A stretch of DNA of 26,530 nucleotides. It comes from Streptosporangiaceae bacterium. GTDB lineage: Bacteria; Actinomycetota; Actinomycetes; Streptosporangiales; Streptosporangiaceae. The translations under genes and the position numbers were made by a program. Each line of letters opens with the position of its first letter. Position 1 is the first letter of the stretch. The stretch is from the NCBI GenBank assembly GCA_030040475.1, contig JASHTQ010000082.1:1-26530 (forward strand), in the 5' to 3' direction. The notes beneath the pieces are model-generated. The model was not told the DNA's origin and made no database searches. It saw only the letters and a program-made list of their open reading frames with translations. Positions 14,811 to 22,097 of the stretch are shown piece after piece.

Positions 14811-17432
14811 ATGGCTACCAGGCGGCGTCGGCTCGATCCGGTGGGACCGTTCGGCAACCCGGACGGGTCACGCGCCGACATCGAGGATCTGATCAGCGAG
14901 TTCGTCGACTTCGGCGGCAATCCGGCATACGGCCACCTCGCGACCCGCGCGAACGACTCGATGGTCCGCGTCATCGTCGGGAAGCTCGGCGCCGGCAAGA
15001 CGGTCTACCTGCGGCGCCTGCAGGATTACCAGTCACACCAGGACTCCGTCTACGCCGGCCCGCCGCAGCAGGACCTGCCGAAGACCGAGGTCATCGTCAA
15101 GGCGTGCCAGTGGTTCTCCGACAGCGTCCTGGTCGAGAAGTGGATGCAGGTCTGGGAGCGCGCGATCATGCGCTCGCTGGCCTCGCACCTGCTGCGCCGC
15201 CCCGAGCTGCGCCAGCAGCTGCGCGACGAGCAGGCCGCTGAGATCGAGAAGTCGTACGCGCGGCTGCTTGACGACTTCCTGCGGCCGAGGTCGATCTACA
15301 GCCAGGTGCGCGACATCATCAACGAGCGGCAGACCGCCCATCAGCTGTCGGCCTACCTGGACGATCCGCTCTGGGACGACCTCGAGGACCTGCTCGGCGA
15401 GGTGATCTGCCAGTGCAGGCCGATCTACTTCTACCTCGACGCGGTGGACGAGGAGTTCAGCCACGCCCCGATGTACTGGCTGAAATGCCAGGAGGGGCTG
15501 TTCTACCAGGTCATGCGGCTGCTGCGGGATCACAGGCTGGGCGGCAGGCTGCACGTCGTGGTCTGCATCCGTGACATCGTCATGTCCTCGGTGTACCGGT
15601 CAGAACACGCGCCGCGGTACTACAACGAGCCGCACATCCGCGTCCTGACCTGGGACCGCGGCTCGCTGCTCTACCTGTTCGGGCAGAAGCTGCAGCGGCT
15701 GCCGCCCGCGCTCCTGATGCGGCGCGCGGCCAGCGGCCCGGCCACGATCAGCGACTGGCTCGGCGTCGACGGCGGCTGGCCGGGATCCGACGGCGCCACG
15801 CCCGACGGCGAGGGCACGATCGAGGACTACCTGCTCAGCCACACCAGGCTGATCCCGCGCGACGTCATCTCGCTCGGCAACGAGCTCAGCGAGGAGGTCC
15901 TGCGGCAGAAGCAGGCCGGCCGCGACGGCCTGCCGCCGGCGGCCCTGGAGGCGGTGGTGCAGCGCTGCGCCAAGCGGTTCGGCGACTCCCAGCTCGCCCA
16001 GTGCGCCAACCAGATCTCCTCGGACCTGATGCCGGCCAACGCCGCCCTGCACGACTACTCCGAGCTGTTCACCAGCACCCAGGCCTACATCAGCGGCGTG
16101 CAGGAGGACGTCCGCTCGTTTGTCCGGATGATCGGCGTCGACCGCTTCTCCCGCGGTGACCTCGAGGCCCTGCAGCAGGTCGCGGACCTGCACTTCGAGC
16201 GGCCCACGAACCTCGCCTCCGTGCTGTGGCAGAACGGCCTGCTCGGATACGTCGACGAGGACGGCCGGCGCCGGTTCTACTCGATGGGCGACGTCGAGCA
16301 GTTCCACTTCCCGCCGGACGTCGAGACGTACGTGCTGCACCCGTGCCTTGCCTACGCCGTCGGCGGGATCCGCCACGCCCGCGAGGGCTCCACCCGAGCC
16401 GGAGCTCGAGCCGGGACCCGAGCCCGAGCCGGAGCCGGAGCCGGAGCCATAGACGCGAGCCCCACCAGGCCGCTGGCGTCCGCCGAGCGCGCCCTCGCAT
16501 CGAGCGGCGCGTCCGGCCGCCCCCTGCCGCAACCCGACCCGGCCAGCACCAAGCCCGCAGATTACGCGGTCGGCGACGTCCTGGACGGCCGCTTCGAGAT
16601 CCTCCAGAAACTAGGCCAGGGCGGCTTTTCCAAGGTCTACCGGGTACGCGACGACGTGGAGGGCGAGGAACGGGCGCTCAAGCTCTTCGACAGCCCGGCG
16701 GGCGACGCGGCGGTGCGCCGCGAGATCGGCGCGCTGCGCAAGATCCAGCACCCGAACGTCGTGCAGGTCTTCTGGGCAGGCAAGACACGCGCCGGCGAGT
16801 GGTACCTCATCACCGAGTTCGTCGACGGCGAGTCGCTCGACGAGTTCGTCAGCGGGAAGCGAAGCCTCCGCGACCGCGAGGCGGTAGACGTCGCGCTCGA
16901 CCTCCTCGACGCGCTCGTCGCCTTCCACCCCGACGCCGCGCGCCTGCGCCAGCTTGACGCCAAGCGCCGCGAGGGCGACCTGCCGGAGGCCGAATCCCGC
17001 GAATGGCTGCGGCTGACCGACACCGGCCTGGTCCACCGCGACATCAAGCCGCTCAACGTGATGCTGACCAGGACCGGAGCCAAACTGCTCGACTTCAACA
17101 TCGCGTCGCGGGTCGGCGACCCCGTGCACACGCAGTCGGGCACGCCGCCCTATCAGGCGCCCGACGCAGGCCTGGACCGCTGGGACGTCTCCACCGACCT
17201 GTTCGCCGTCGGCGTCCTGCTCTACCGCCTGCTGTGCAACGGCCAGCACCCGTTCCCCAACGCGATGCCCACCCTGGGCGTACCGGTAACCGACCCCAGA
17301 ACCATCCGCCCCGACCTGCACCCCGACCTCGCCGCGTTCCTCGTCAAGGCGTGCGCCCCCGCCAGCACCGACCGCTTCCCGACCGCCGTCGACATGCAGC
17401 ACGCCCTGCGCCACATCCGCGCCGATATTTAA
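14811..17432 (+). CDS. P-loop NTPase fused to Hanks-type Ser/Thr protein kinase
   Basis: An 873-residue two-part protein. The N half (about 1-520) is a P-loop NTPase: Walker A GKLGAGKT (57-64), Walker B YFYLDAVDEE (D210), then an arginine-bearing VVCIRDIV strand, as in KAP/STAND-like NTPases. A low-complexity linker (523-590) includes nine hexanucleotide repeats. The C half (about 590-873) is a kinase: glycine loop LGQGGFSKVY (601-610), K624, E638, HRDIKPLNV (742-750), then DFN (761-763) instead of DFG, and GTPPYQAPD instead of GTPxYxAPE. About 30 extra residues precede the HRD motif. Catalytic D744, K746 and N749 are kept, so it may be active. The start is ATG 14811 with GGGAGAAA upstream. 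No membrane segment is seen. The NTPase may sense a trigger and drive the kinase, as in defence or stress switches; this is inference. Confidence 0.88.
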   Translation: MATRRRRLDPVGPFGNPDGSRADIEDLISEFVDFGGNPAYGHLATRANDSMVRVIVGKLGAGKTVYLRRLQDYQSHQDSVYAGPPQQDLPKTEVIVKACQWFSDSVLVEKWMQVWERAIMRSLASHLLRRPELRQQLRDEQAAEIEKSYARLLDDFLRPRSIYSQVRDIINERQTAHQLSAYLDDPLWDDLEDLLGEVICQCRPIYFYLDAVDEEFSHAPMYWLKCQEGLFYQVMRLLRDHRLGGRLHVVVCIRDIVMSSVYRSEHAPRYYNEPHIRVLTWDRGSLLYLFGQKLQRLPPALLMRRAASGPATISDWLGVDGGWPGSDGATPDGEGTIEDYLLSHTRLIPRDVISLGNELSEEVLRQKQAGRDGLPPAALEAVVQRCAKRFGDSQLAQCANQISSDLMPANAALHDYSELFTSTQAYISGVQEDVRSFVRMIGVDRFSRGDLEALQQVADLHFERPTNLASVLWQNGLLGYVDEDGRRRFYSMGDVEQFHFPPDVETYVLHPCLAYAVGGIRHAREGSTRAGARAGTRARAGAGAGAIDASPTRPLASAERALASSGASGRPLPQPDPASTKPADYAVGDVLDGRFEILQKLGQGGFSKVYRVRDDVEGEERALKLFDSPAGDAAVRREIGALRKIQHPNVVQVFWAGKTRAGEWYLITEFVDGESLDEFVSGKRSLRDREAVDVALDLLDALVAFHPDAARLRQLDAKRREGDLPEAESREWLRLTDTGLVHRDIKPLNVMLTRTGAKLLDFNIASRVGDPVHTQSGTPPYQAPDAGLDRWDVSTDLFAVGVLLYRLLCNGQHPFPNAMPTLGVPVTDPRTIRPDLHPDLAAFLVKACAPASTDRFPTAVDMQHALRHIRADI
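16395..16448 (+). repeat. Hexanucleotide repeat encoding the NTPase-kinase linker
   Basis: Nine in-phase hexamers of the (c/g)gagcc type encode alternating Arg/Gly-Ala residues 529-546 of the fusion protein. Copy-number change would vary linker length without breaking the frame. The +1 frame would read Pro-Glu repeats but ends in a stop right after. Confidence 0.85.
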
Positions 17433-17521
17433 AAGATCAAAAACCATTAAGCCGAACGAGCCGTGGTGACCCGTCCAAAGCCCACGCCGACTCCCCGCGA
17501 GCGGTTCCCGGGCGGGGCATC

Positions 17522-17577
17522 TCATGATCACGGGCAGTTCCGGTCGCTTTCCGGCCTCAAAGTGCCCGCGATCATGA
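17522..17577. terminator. Long bidirectional terminator between converging genes
   Basis: tcatgatcacgggca (17522-17536) and tgcccgcgatcatga (17563-17577) pair in 14 of 15 positions across a 26-base loop. The right arm overlaps the minus-strand dehydrogenase stop. The plus-strand kinase gene ends 90 bp to the left. Its position between converging genes supports termination in both directions. Confidence 0.65.
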
Positions 17578-18660
17578 AATGGTGCCGAGCGCGTCGATCA
17601 GGGCGGTGGTGACGTCGTCGGTCGAGGCGGTGCCGCCGACGTCGCGGGTGAGGATGCCTGCCGCCGTGGTCGCCTCGATCGCCGCGTCCAGCCGGGCCGC
17701 CTGCTCGGGCAGGCCGAGGTGGCCGAGCATCAGGGCGGCGCTGCCGACGGCGCCGATCGGGTTGGCCAGCCCCTGACCCGCGATATCCGGCGCGGAGCCG
17801 TGCACGGGCTCGAACATGCTCGGGAAACGCCCTTCCGGGTTGAGGTTGGCGCTGGCGGCCAGGCCGAGGCTGCCGGCCAGGGCGCTGCCGAGGTCGGAGA
17901 GGATGTCCGCGTGCAGGTTGGAGGCGACGACGACGCAGAGATCCTCGGGGTGCAGCACGAACTTCGCGGCCATCGCGTCGACGAGCACGCTCTCGGTCTG
18001 CACGTCGGGGTAGTCGGCTGCGACCCGCCTGAAGGTGTCGTCCCACAGCACCATGCCGTACTGCTGGGCGTTGCTCTTGGTGACGCTGGCGACCTTGCGC
18101 CGGGCGCGGGTGCGCGCTAGGTCGAAGGCGAAACGCATGATGCGCTCGCAGCCGACCTCGGTGAACAGGGCCGACTGGACGGCGACCTCGCTGCCGGGGC
18201 CGCGCCCGGACAGATTGCGCCCGCCAAGCCCCGCGTACTCGCCCTCGCTGTTCTCCCGGACGACGACCCAGTCCAGTTCGGTGTCGTCGGCCTTCCGCAG
18301 CGGGCTGCGCACGCCGGGCAGGAAGCGCACCGGCCGGACGTTCGCCCACTGATCGAAGTTCTGGCAGATGGCCAGCCGCAACCCCCACAGGCTGATGTGG
18401 TCGGGCACGCCGGGCCAGCCGACCGCGCCGAAGTAGATGGCGTCGAACTCCCCGAGGGCCTCCAGGCCGTCCTGCGCCATCATCCGGCCGGTCCGCGCGT
18501 AGTAGTCGCAGCCCCAGCCGAACTCCTCCCAGTCGAAGCCGAACGCGCCGCCGCTGCCGGCCGCCAGCGCGTCGAGCACCCGCCGCCCGGCCGCCACCAC
18601 CTCCCTGCCGACCCCGTCCGCGGGAATTGCCGCGATCCGGAACCTGCGCGCTGCGCTCAC
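17572..18660 (-). CDS. Tartrate/D-malate dehydrogenase (isopropylmalate dehydrogenase family)
   Basis: A 362-residue member of the NAD- and Mn/Mg-dependent beta-decarboxylating dehydrogenases, closest by eye to tartrate dehydrogenase/decarboxylase (TtuC) and D-malate dehydrogenase. Supporting motifs are IPADGVGREV at the start, DHISLWGLRL and NVRPVRFLPGV in the substrate region, VVRENSEGEY, TKSNAQQYG with its catalytic Lys, DILSDLGSALAGSLG with metal-binding Asp residues, and EPVHGSAPDIAGQGLANP at the NAD site. It would oxidise a 2-hydroxy dicarboxylate and may decarboxylate it. The start is GTG 18660 with GGAGGG 6 bases upstream. It is divergent from the YrdC-like gene. Substrate choice among tartrate, malate and isopropylmalate is not settled. 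Confidence 0.9.
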   Translation of the reverse strand: MSAARRFRIAAIPADGVGREVVAAGRRVLDALAAGSGGAFGFDWEEFGWGCDYYARTGRMMAQDGLEALGEFDAIYFGAVGWPGVPDHISLWGLRLAICQNFDQWANVRPVRFLPGVRSPLRKADDTELDWVVVRENSEGEYAGLGGRNLSGRGPGSEVAVQSALFTEVGCERIMRFAFDLARTRARRKVASVTKSNAQQYGMVLWDDTFRRVAADYPDVQTESVLVDAMAAKFVLHPEDLCVVVASNLHADILSDLGSALAGSLGLAASANLNPEGRFPSMFEPVHGSAPDIAGQGLANPIGAVGSAALMLGHLGLPEQAARLDAAIEATTAAGILTRDVGGTASTDDVTTALIDALGTIS

Positions 18661-18724
18661 GGGTGTCCCTCCGTCCTGCCGGGCTCCCCTCGAAACCCAC
18701 CGGTGATGACTCTAAGCTTCGTGT

Positions 18725-19345
18725 ATGGCCAGGTACTTCGACATCCATCCGGCCAACCCGCAGCCGCGCGCGATCGGCCAGGTCGCCGATATCGTGCGCG
18801 CCGACGGCGTGATCGCCTACCCGACCGACTCCTGCTACGCGCTGGGGTGCCGGTTCGGCAGCAAGGACGGCATCGCCAGGATCAGGTCGATCCGCGGCCT
18901 TGATGACCGCCACCACATGACGCTGGTGTGCCAGGACTTCGCCCAGCTCGGCCAGTTCGCCTACGTGGACAACGCGGTGTTCCGGGCCATCAAGGCGGCG
19001 ACCCCCGGCAGCTACACGTTCATCCTGCCCGCCACCAAGGAGGTGCCGCGCCGGCTGCAGCACCCGGGCAAGAAGACCGTTGGGGTGCGGATCCCGCGCC
19101 ACGCGGTGACCCAGGCCCTGCTCGCCGCGCTCGGCGAGCCGCTGGTCTCGAGCACCCTGCTGCTGCCGGGCGAGGACGAGCCCATGACCCACGGGTGGCA
19201 GATCGCCGAGGAACTGGACCTGGCCGTGGACGCGGTGATCGACTCGGGCGACTGCGGCACCGAGCCGACGACGGTGATCGACTTCTCCCAGCCGGAGCCC
19301 GAGATCCTGCGCCGCGGCGGGGGCGACACGTCCGGTTTCGAGTAA
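18725..19345 (+). CDS. YrdC/YciO/Sua5-family protein
   Basis: A 206-residue YrdC-fold protein, with IAYPTDSCYALGC (30-42) and PGSYTFILPATKEVPR marking the nucleotide-binding cleft. TsaC/Sua5 members make threonylcarbamoyl-AMP for the t6A base of ANN-decoding tRNAs. This one looks more like the YciO branch and lacks an evident KxR...SxN signature, so a tRNA role is uncertain. The ATG is only about 60 bp from the divergent dehydrogenase start, and no ribosome site is visible. A -10-like taagct lies about 9 bases before the ATG, so a leaderless mRNA is possible. The protein looks complete. Confidence 0.85.
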   Translation: MARYFDIHPANPQPRAIGQVADIVRADGVIAYPTDSCYALGCRFGSKDGIARIRSIRGLDDRHHMTLVCQDFAQLGQFAYVDNAVFRAIKAATPGSYTFILPATKEVPRRLQHPGKKTVGVRIPRHAVTQALLAALGEPLVSSTLLLPGEDEPMTHGWQIAEELDLAVDAVIDSGDCGTEPTTVIDFSQPEPEILRRGGGDTSGFE

Positions 19346-19348
19346 GCC

Positions 19349-19462
19349 ATGGGCATCCCGCTCAGCGACGCGACGCTGCGGCTGCTCGACGGCAGGAACT
19401 ACGCGGTCCTCGCCACGGTGAACCCCGACGGCAGCCCGCAGACCACCGGCTACGCCGCCTGA
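19349..19462 (+). pseudogene. Truncated F420-type PPOX-class protein (N-terminal remnant)
   Basis: An ATG three bases after the YrdC-like stop opens a 37-residue frame. Its sequence (MGIPLSDATLRLLDG, then NYAVLATVNPDGSPQTT) is the standard N terminus of actinobacterial F420-dependent PPOX-fold oxidoreductases. The frame then reads GYAA and stops at TGA, where a full protein would run on for about 100 residues of beta-barrel. No continuation was found in the other frames before the CPBP gene. It is therefore a deletion remnant that kept its start and its tight spacing to the upstream gene. Confidence 0.7.
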
Positions 19463-19543
19463 CCCGCACCGTTCCGTCTTCCCCAGTCGGCCTGCTGAGG
19501 CGATTATGCGGCGCTCTGCACGGCTCTGCGGCATGCTATTGCG

Positions 19544-20341
19544 ATGAACGCGTCGGGCGAGACAGGCGAGCCGGGCGAGCCGGCGCCGGCGCAGCAGGCA
19601 CCGGTGTCACCGGACCTCCTCCAGCCGTCCCGCCGGGGACTGGTGCTCGAGACCTGGTTCGTCCAGATCGCATTCCTGGTGCCAGGCGTCCTGGCCGCGG
19701 TCGACCTGCTCGCCGAGCACATCGGCGGTACCGGGACCATCAAGCGGATTCCCACCATCGTGACCGGGCACCCCGCGGCCAACCTCGTGCTCGCGACCGT
19801 CAACTACGTCACGGTCGGCGTGGTGGTGCCGCTTGGCCTGCTCCTGCTGAGCCGGACCGGCCAGAATCCGGCCGCGCTCGGCCTGACGAGGCCGAAGTGG
19901 CGCACCGACGTGTGGCCAGCCGTCGGACTCGCCGCGGCCGGCTACGGCGCCGTGCTCGCGCTGACCATAGCCCTCTCGCCGCTGATAGCCACCCACAAGT
20001 CGCTGTTCGTCTCTCCCTCGCTCGGGCACCTGCCGGGTTATTACGTCATCTACGGGCTGGCGGCGTCGGCGATCACGGCGATCACCGAGGAGACTCTCGT
20101 CAACGGCTACCTGCTGATCCGCCTGGAGCAGCTCGGCTGGGATCCGAGCCGGGCTCTGGTGTTCAGCCTGATCCTGCGGACCAGTTACCACGTCTACTAC
20201 GGGCTCGGGTTCGTGCTGACCATACCCTTGGGTTACTTCCTGACCAGGTCCTTCCAGAAGCACCGGCGCCTGATGCGGCCCATCCTCGCGCACTTCATCT
20301 ACGACGCCGTGCTGTTCACGATCGCCGTGCTGATCTCCTGA
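19544..20341 (+). CDS. CPBP-family intramembrane metalloprotease (CAAX/Abi type)
   Basis: A 265-residue polytopic membrane protein of the CPBP (Abi) glutamic/metallo-protease family. After a Pro/Glu-rich cytoplasmic tail (1-35), hydrophobic segments lie at about 37-57, 80-103, 125-145, 165-185, 208-235 and 248-265. The catalytic signature is in place: E182-E183 (ITEETLVNG), H216 (SYHVYYG) and H250-xxx-D (HFIYD). The usual EExxxR has Asn instead of Arg. In bacteria such proteins process peptides, mature bacteriocins or act in immunity and membrane-stress control. It stands alone, without an adjacent peptide or bacteriocin gene. No good ribosome site precedes the ATG. Confidence 0.85.
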   Translation: MNASGETGEPGEPAPAQQAPVSPDLLQPSRRGLVLETWFVQIAFLVPGVLAAVDLLAEHIGGTGTIKRIPTIVTGHPAANLVLATVNYVTVGVVVPLGLLLLSRTGQNPAALGLTRPKWRTDVWPAVGLAAAGYGAVLALTIALSPLIATHKSLFVSPSLGHLPGYYVIYGLAASAITAITEETLVNGYLLIRLEQLGWDPSRALVFSLILRTSYHVYYGLGFVLTIPLGYFLTRSFQKHRRLMRPILAHFIYDAVLFTIAVLIS

Positions 20342-20439
20342 CCGGCCCCGCGGCGAGCTTCCGCCGCGTCGTCCAGACCGCGGGAACGCCCCGAACGCGG
20401 CGCAGAAGCTCAATATCCGTCAGCTGACCGATGTTTCGC

Positions 20440-20454
20440 GCTGCAAGTTGCAGC
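20440..20454. promoter_or_regulatory. 15-bp perfect palindrome, possible operator
   Basis: gctgcaa-g-ttgcagc has perfect 7-bp arms around one base. It lies in the 261-bp gap between the CPBP gene and the BldC-like gene, about 150 bp before the latter. Regulator unknown. Confidence 0.4.
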
Positions 20455-20602
20455 ACGATTTTCCATGCAACCGGCACCGCGCAAGTTCACCAGCGCTGTC
20501 CCGGATCAGCTATTTCCGGCCTACCAGGGAATCCGATGAACGTGAAGGCGCCAAGACGTAGATATTCCGTATCCGGCTGTCCGGAGATCCGCAGCTGCGG
20601 GC

Positions 20603-20965
20603 ATGATCGGCAACCGCATGGGTGAGGACCTGATGACCCGCAGGCAGGTCGCGTACCTGTTCCGGGTGACGTCGTCGGCGGTCGCGGCATGGGCGCGGCG
20701 CGGACGGCTTCCCGAGGTCCGCGACGAGGCCGGGAAGCCCCGGTACCGACGCGCGGACGTGGAAGAGCTGTTCCGCAGCGGCGTCGCCAGGGGGCGCAAC
20801 GAGAGGGCAAACATGCCGGGGTCGCCCGGCGCCGGTGACCGTAGCCGTCCCATCGGCCACCACGGGGCGTCCGTGCCGATCCAGGTGACGCCGCCAGAAG
20901 GAGATCATCGCCATGATCGGGCAGCCCGCCCAGTACAGGATTCCTGTTCCCGTCCCGGCTTGTGA
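20603..20965 (+). CDS. BldC/MerR-like helix-turn-helix protein
   Basis: A protein of up to 120 residues whose first 60 form a winged helix-turn-helix of the BldC/excisionase (MerR superfamily) kind: LMTRRQVAYLFRV, SSAVAAWARRGRLPE, then RYRRADVEELF. BldC-type proteins in actinomycetes are small DNA-binding regulators of development; phage excisionases share the fold. The second half is Arg/Gly/Pro-rich and overlaps the start of the next gene by 53 bp, so the functional part may be just the first half. Alternative starts are 20618 and 20633, and none has a clear ribosome site. It is probably a chromosomal regulator, since no integrase is nearby. Confidence 0.65.
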   Translation: MIGNRMGEDLMTRRQVAYLFRVTSSAVAAWARRGRLPEVRDEAGKPRYRRADVEELFRSGVARGRNERANMPGSPGAGDRSRPIGHHGASVPIQVTPPEGDHRHDRAARPVQDSCSRPGL

Positions 20966-21122
20966 CGGGCCTCAGCTGGCGCCCGGCCACCCGGATGAAC
21001 TGCTCCCCAGGCAGTGCATACGGTGCGGCGCGGTCGGCACGCACTACCTGACCTGCCCGAGCCTGCGGCTGCCGTCTGGTTACCGCCTCAGCGACGACCC
21101 CGAGGGCGCCCCGTACCTCTAA
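20913..21122 (+). CDS. Small Cys-containing protein, possible zinc ribbon
   Basis: A 69-residue protein that starts at ATG 20913 behind AAGGAG, 8 bases upstream, one of the clearest ribosome sites in the window. It has a CIRCG knuckle (about residues 35-39) and a later Cys in YLTCPS (about 48), plus Cys17. This could form a small zinc site, although a clean four-Cys pattern is not complete. The start overlaps the 3' end of the BldC-like gene in another frame, so the two are probably translationally coupled. Function unknown; a partner of the upstream regulator is a guess. Confidence 0.6.
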   Translation: MIGQPAQYRIPVPVPACDGPQLAPGHPDELLPRQCIRCGAVGTHYLTCPSLRLPSGYRLSDDPEGAPYL

Positions 21123-21188
21123 TGGCGTGTACGCTCCGTGACCGGAACTTGTAACCCGTCACGTGAGTCAATAGGGTTAGGTGCTGTG

Positions 21189-21698
21189 ATGGCAGATACT
21201 GACGAGGGCTTCCTGCTGGCGGTGCTGAACAGCACCCCGGTCATCAACGGGGTGCCGACCGACGACCTCGCCGACCCCACCAGGGCACGGGCCTGGCTCG
21301 CCGCCTCCGGCGGCCTGGGCACCGAGGCAGAGCTGCAGCACGTCCTGGAGGTCCGCCGGGCGCTGCAGGCCGTCGTCCGCGGCGAGCGGCCGCCGTCCGT
21401 GCTGGCCCCGGCCTTGCACGGGGTGACAAGCGTGCCGTCCATGCCGCACGGCAAGATCGTCTGGGTGCTCAGCGTCCCGCCGGAGCGAGAACTGGCCGTG
21501 CGCGCCGTCCTCGCCTGGGACACCCTGGCCAAGCACAGCCCTGGCCGCCTGCGCCCGTGCGCGAACGACGAATGCCGCCTGTTCCTCATCGACCACAGCA
21601 AGGCCAACGCCGCCCGCTGGTGCTCGATGGCCGTCTGCGGAAACAGGCTGAAGGCCCGCCGCCACTACCAGCGCACCCAGACCGCGCAGGCCAACTAA
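21189..21698 (+). CDS. CGNR zinc-finger regulator (ABATE domain)
   Basis: A 169-residue protein with the N-terminal ABATE-type domain (FLLAVLNSTPV, then ARAWLAASGG and a helical region) and a C-terminal CGNR zinc finger: CANDECRLFLID, then ARWCSMAVCGNRLKARRHYQR. Four cysteines bind zinc and the basic tail binds DNA. Such proteins are common actinobacterial transcription factors of mostly unknown targets, often related to stress. ATG 21189 is chosen because homologous N termini begin close to the FLLAVLN strand; an in-frame GTG at 21138 would add 17 unconserved-looking residues. No strong ribosome site is visible for either. Confidence 0.88.
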   Translation: MADTDEGFLLAVLNSTPVINGVPTDDLADPTRARAWLAASGGLGTEAELQHVLEVRRALQAVVRGERPPSVLAPALHGVTSVPSMPHGKIVWVLSVPPERELAVRAVLAWDTLAKHSPGRLRPCANDECRLFLIDHSKANAARWCSMAVCGNRLKARRHYQRTQTAQAN

Positions 21699-21840
21699 AC
21701 CGGCTGACGGCTCGCTGCCCGTACCCGGTGCGAACCTGACGGAGGATCGTACTCCCGGAAATCTCTCGCGCCCTCGACGGCCAGCCGCCGGGCGAGGCCA
21801 CTGTCTGCAGCCCTGGCAAGGTCCGGTGCCCGTCCGCGCC

Positions 21841-21877
21841 GCCGTCCCGCGCCCGCCGCCCGCCGTCCCGCGCCCGC
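21841..21877. repeat. 16-bp direct repeat, period 21
   Basis: gccgtcccgcgcccgc occurs at 21841-21856 and 21862-21877, with five bases between. It is a C/G-only style duplication in non-coding DNA and is probably slippage. Confidence 0.75.
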
Positions 21878-21932
21878 TGTCCCCGCAGTCCCAGTAGCCC
21901 CTGCGGTCACTCGGTCACCAGGTCCGGCCGCA

Positions 21933-21984
21933 ACGATGTAAGCCTGTAGCGGTGATAACCGCCACGATGTAAGGGTGTTGCGGT
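21933..21984. repeat. Two 21-bp imperfect direct repeats, period 31
   Basis: acgatgtaag followed by a (t)gt(a/t)gcggt ending occurs at 21933-21953 and 21964-21984, with 18 of 21 bases equal. A small hairpin (gcggt-gata-accgc, 21949-21962) bridges the two copies. It could be a tandem protein-binding site or the end of a lost mobile element. Confidence 0.6.
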
Positions 21985-22069
21985 TGGCGGAGCGCCGACG
22001 GGCAAGACCGCGGAGACGGCCGGAATGCCCGAGAGAGCACAGACGGGGACGAACCGGGCATCGTGTCCT

Positions 22070-22097
22070 GGCGTGCCGCCCGCGAGCGCGGCACGCC
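22070..22097 (-). terminator. 10-bp hairpin, terminator of the caspase-like gene
   Basis: ggcgtgccgc (22070-22079) pairs perfectly with gcggcacgcc (22088-22097) around an 8-base loop. It lies 61 bp past the stop of the membrane-anchor frame on the minus strand. This supports 22158 as the original gene end. Confidence 0.5.

Noticed and set aside
16226..16452. Pro-Glu repeat read in the +1 frame of the NTPase-kinase gene
   Set aside because: It ends in a stop directly after the repeat, and both flanking domains read through in the main frame, so the fusion is not split there.
17528..19534. 668-codon minus-strand frame across the dehydrogenase and YrdC-like genes
   Set aside because: Overlaps two well-supported genes in the wrong frames and has no family motif.
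20603..20965. Phage excisionase marking an integrated element
   Set aside because: No integrase, attachment repeats or other phage genes nearby; a BldC-like chromosomal regulator fits better.
21841..21984. CRISPR array from repeats with regular period
   Set aside because: Only two copies of each repeat, imperfect and without proper spacers; no cas genes in the window.
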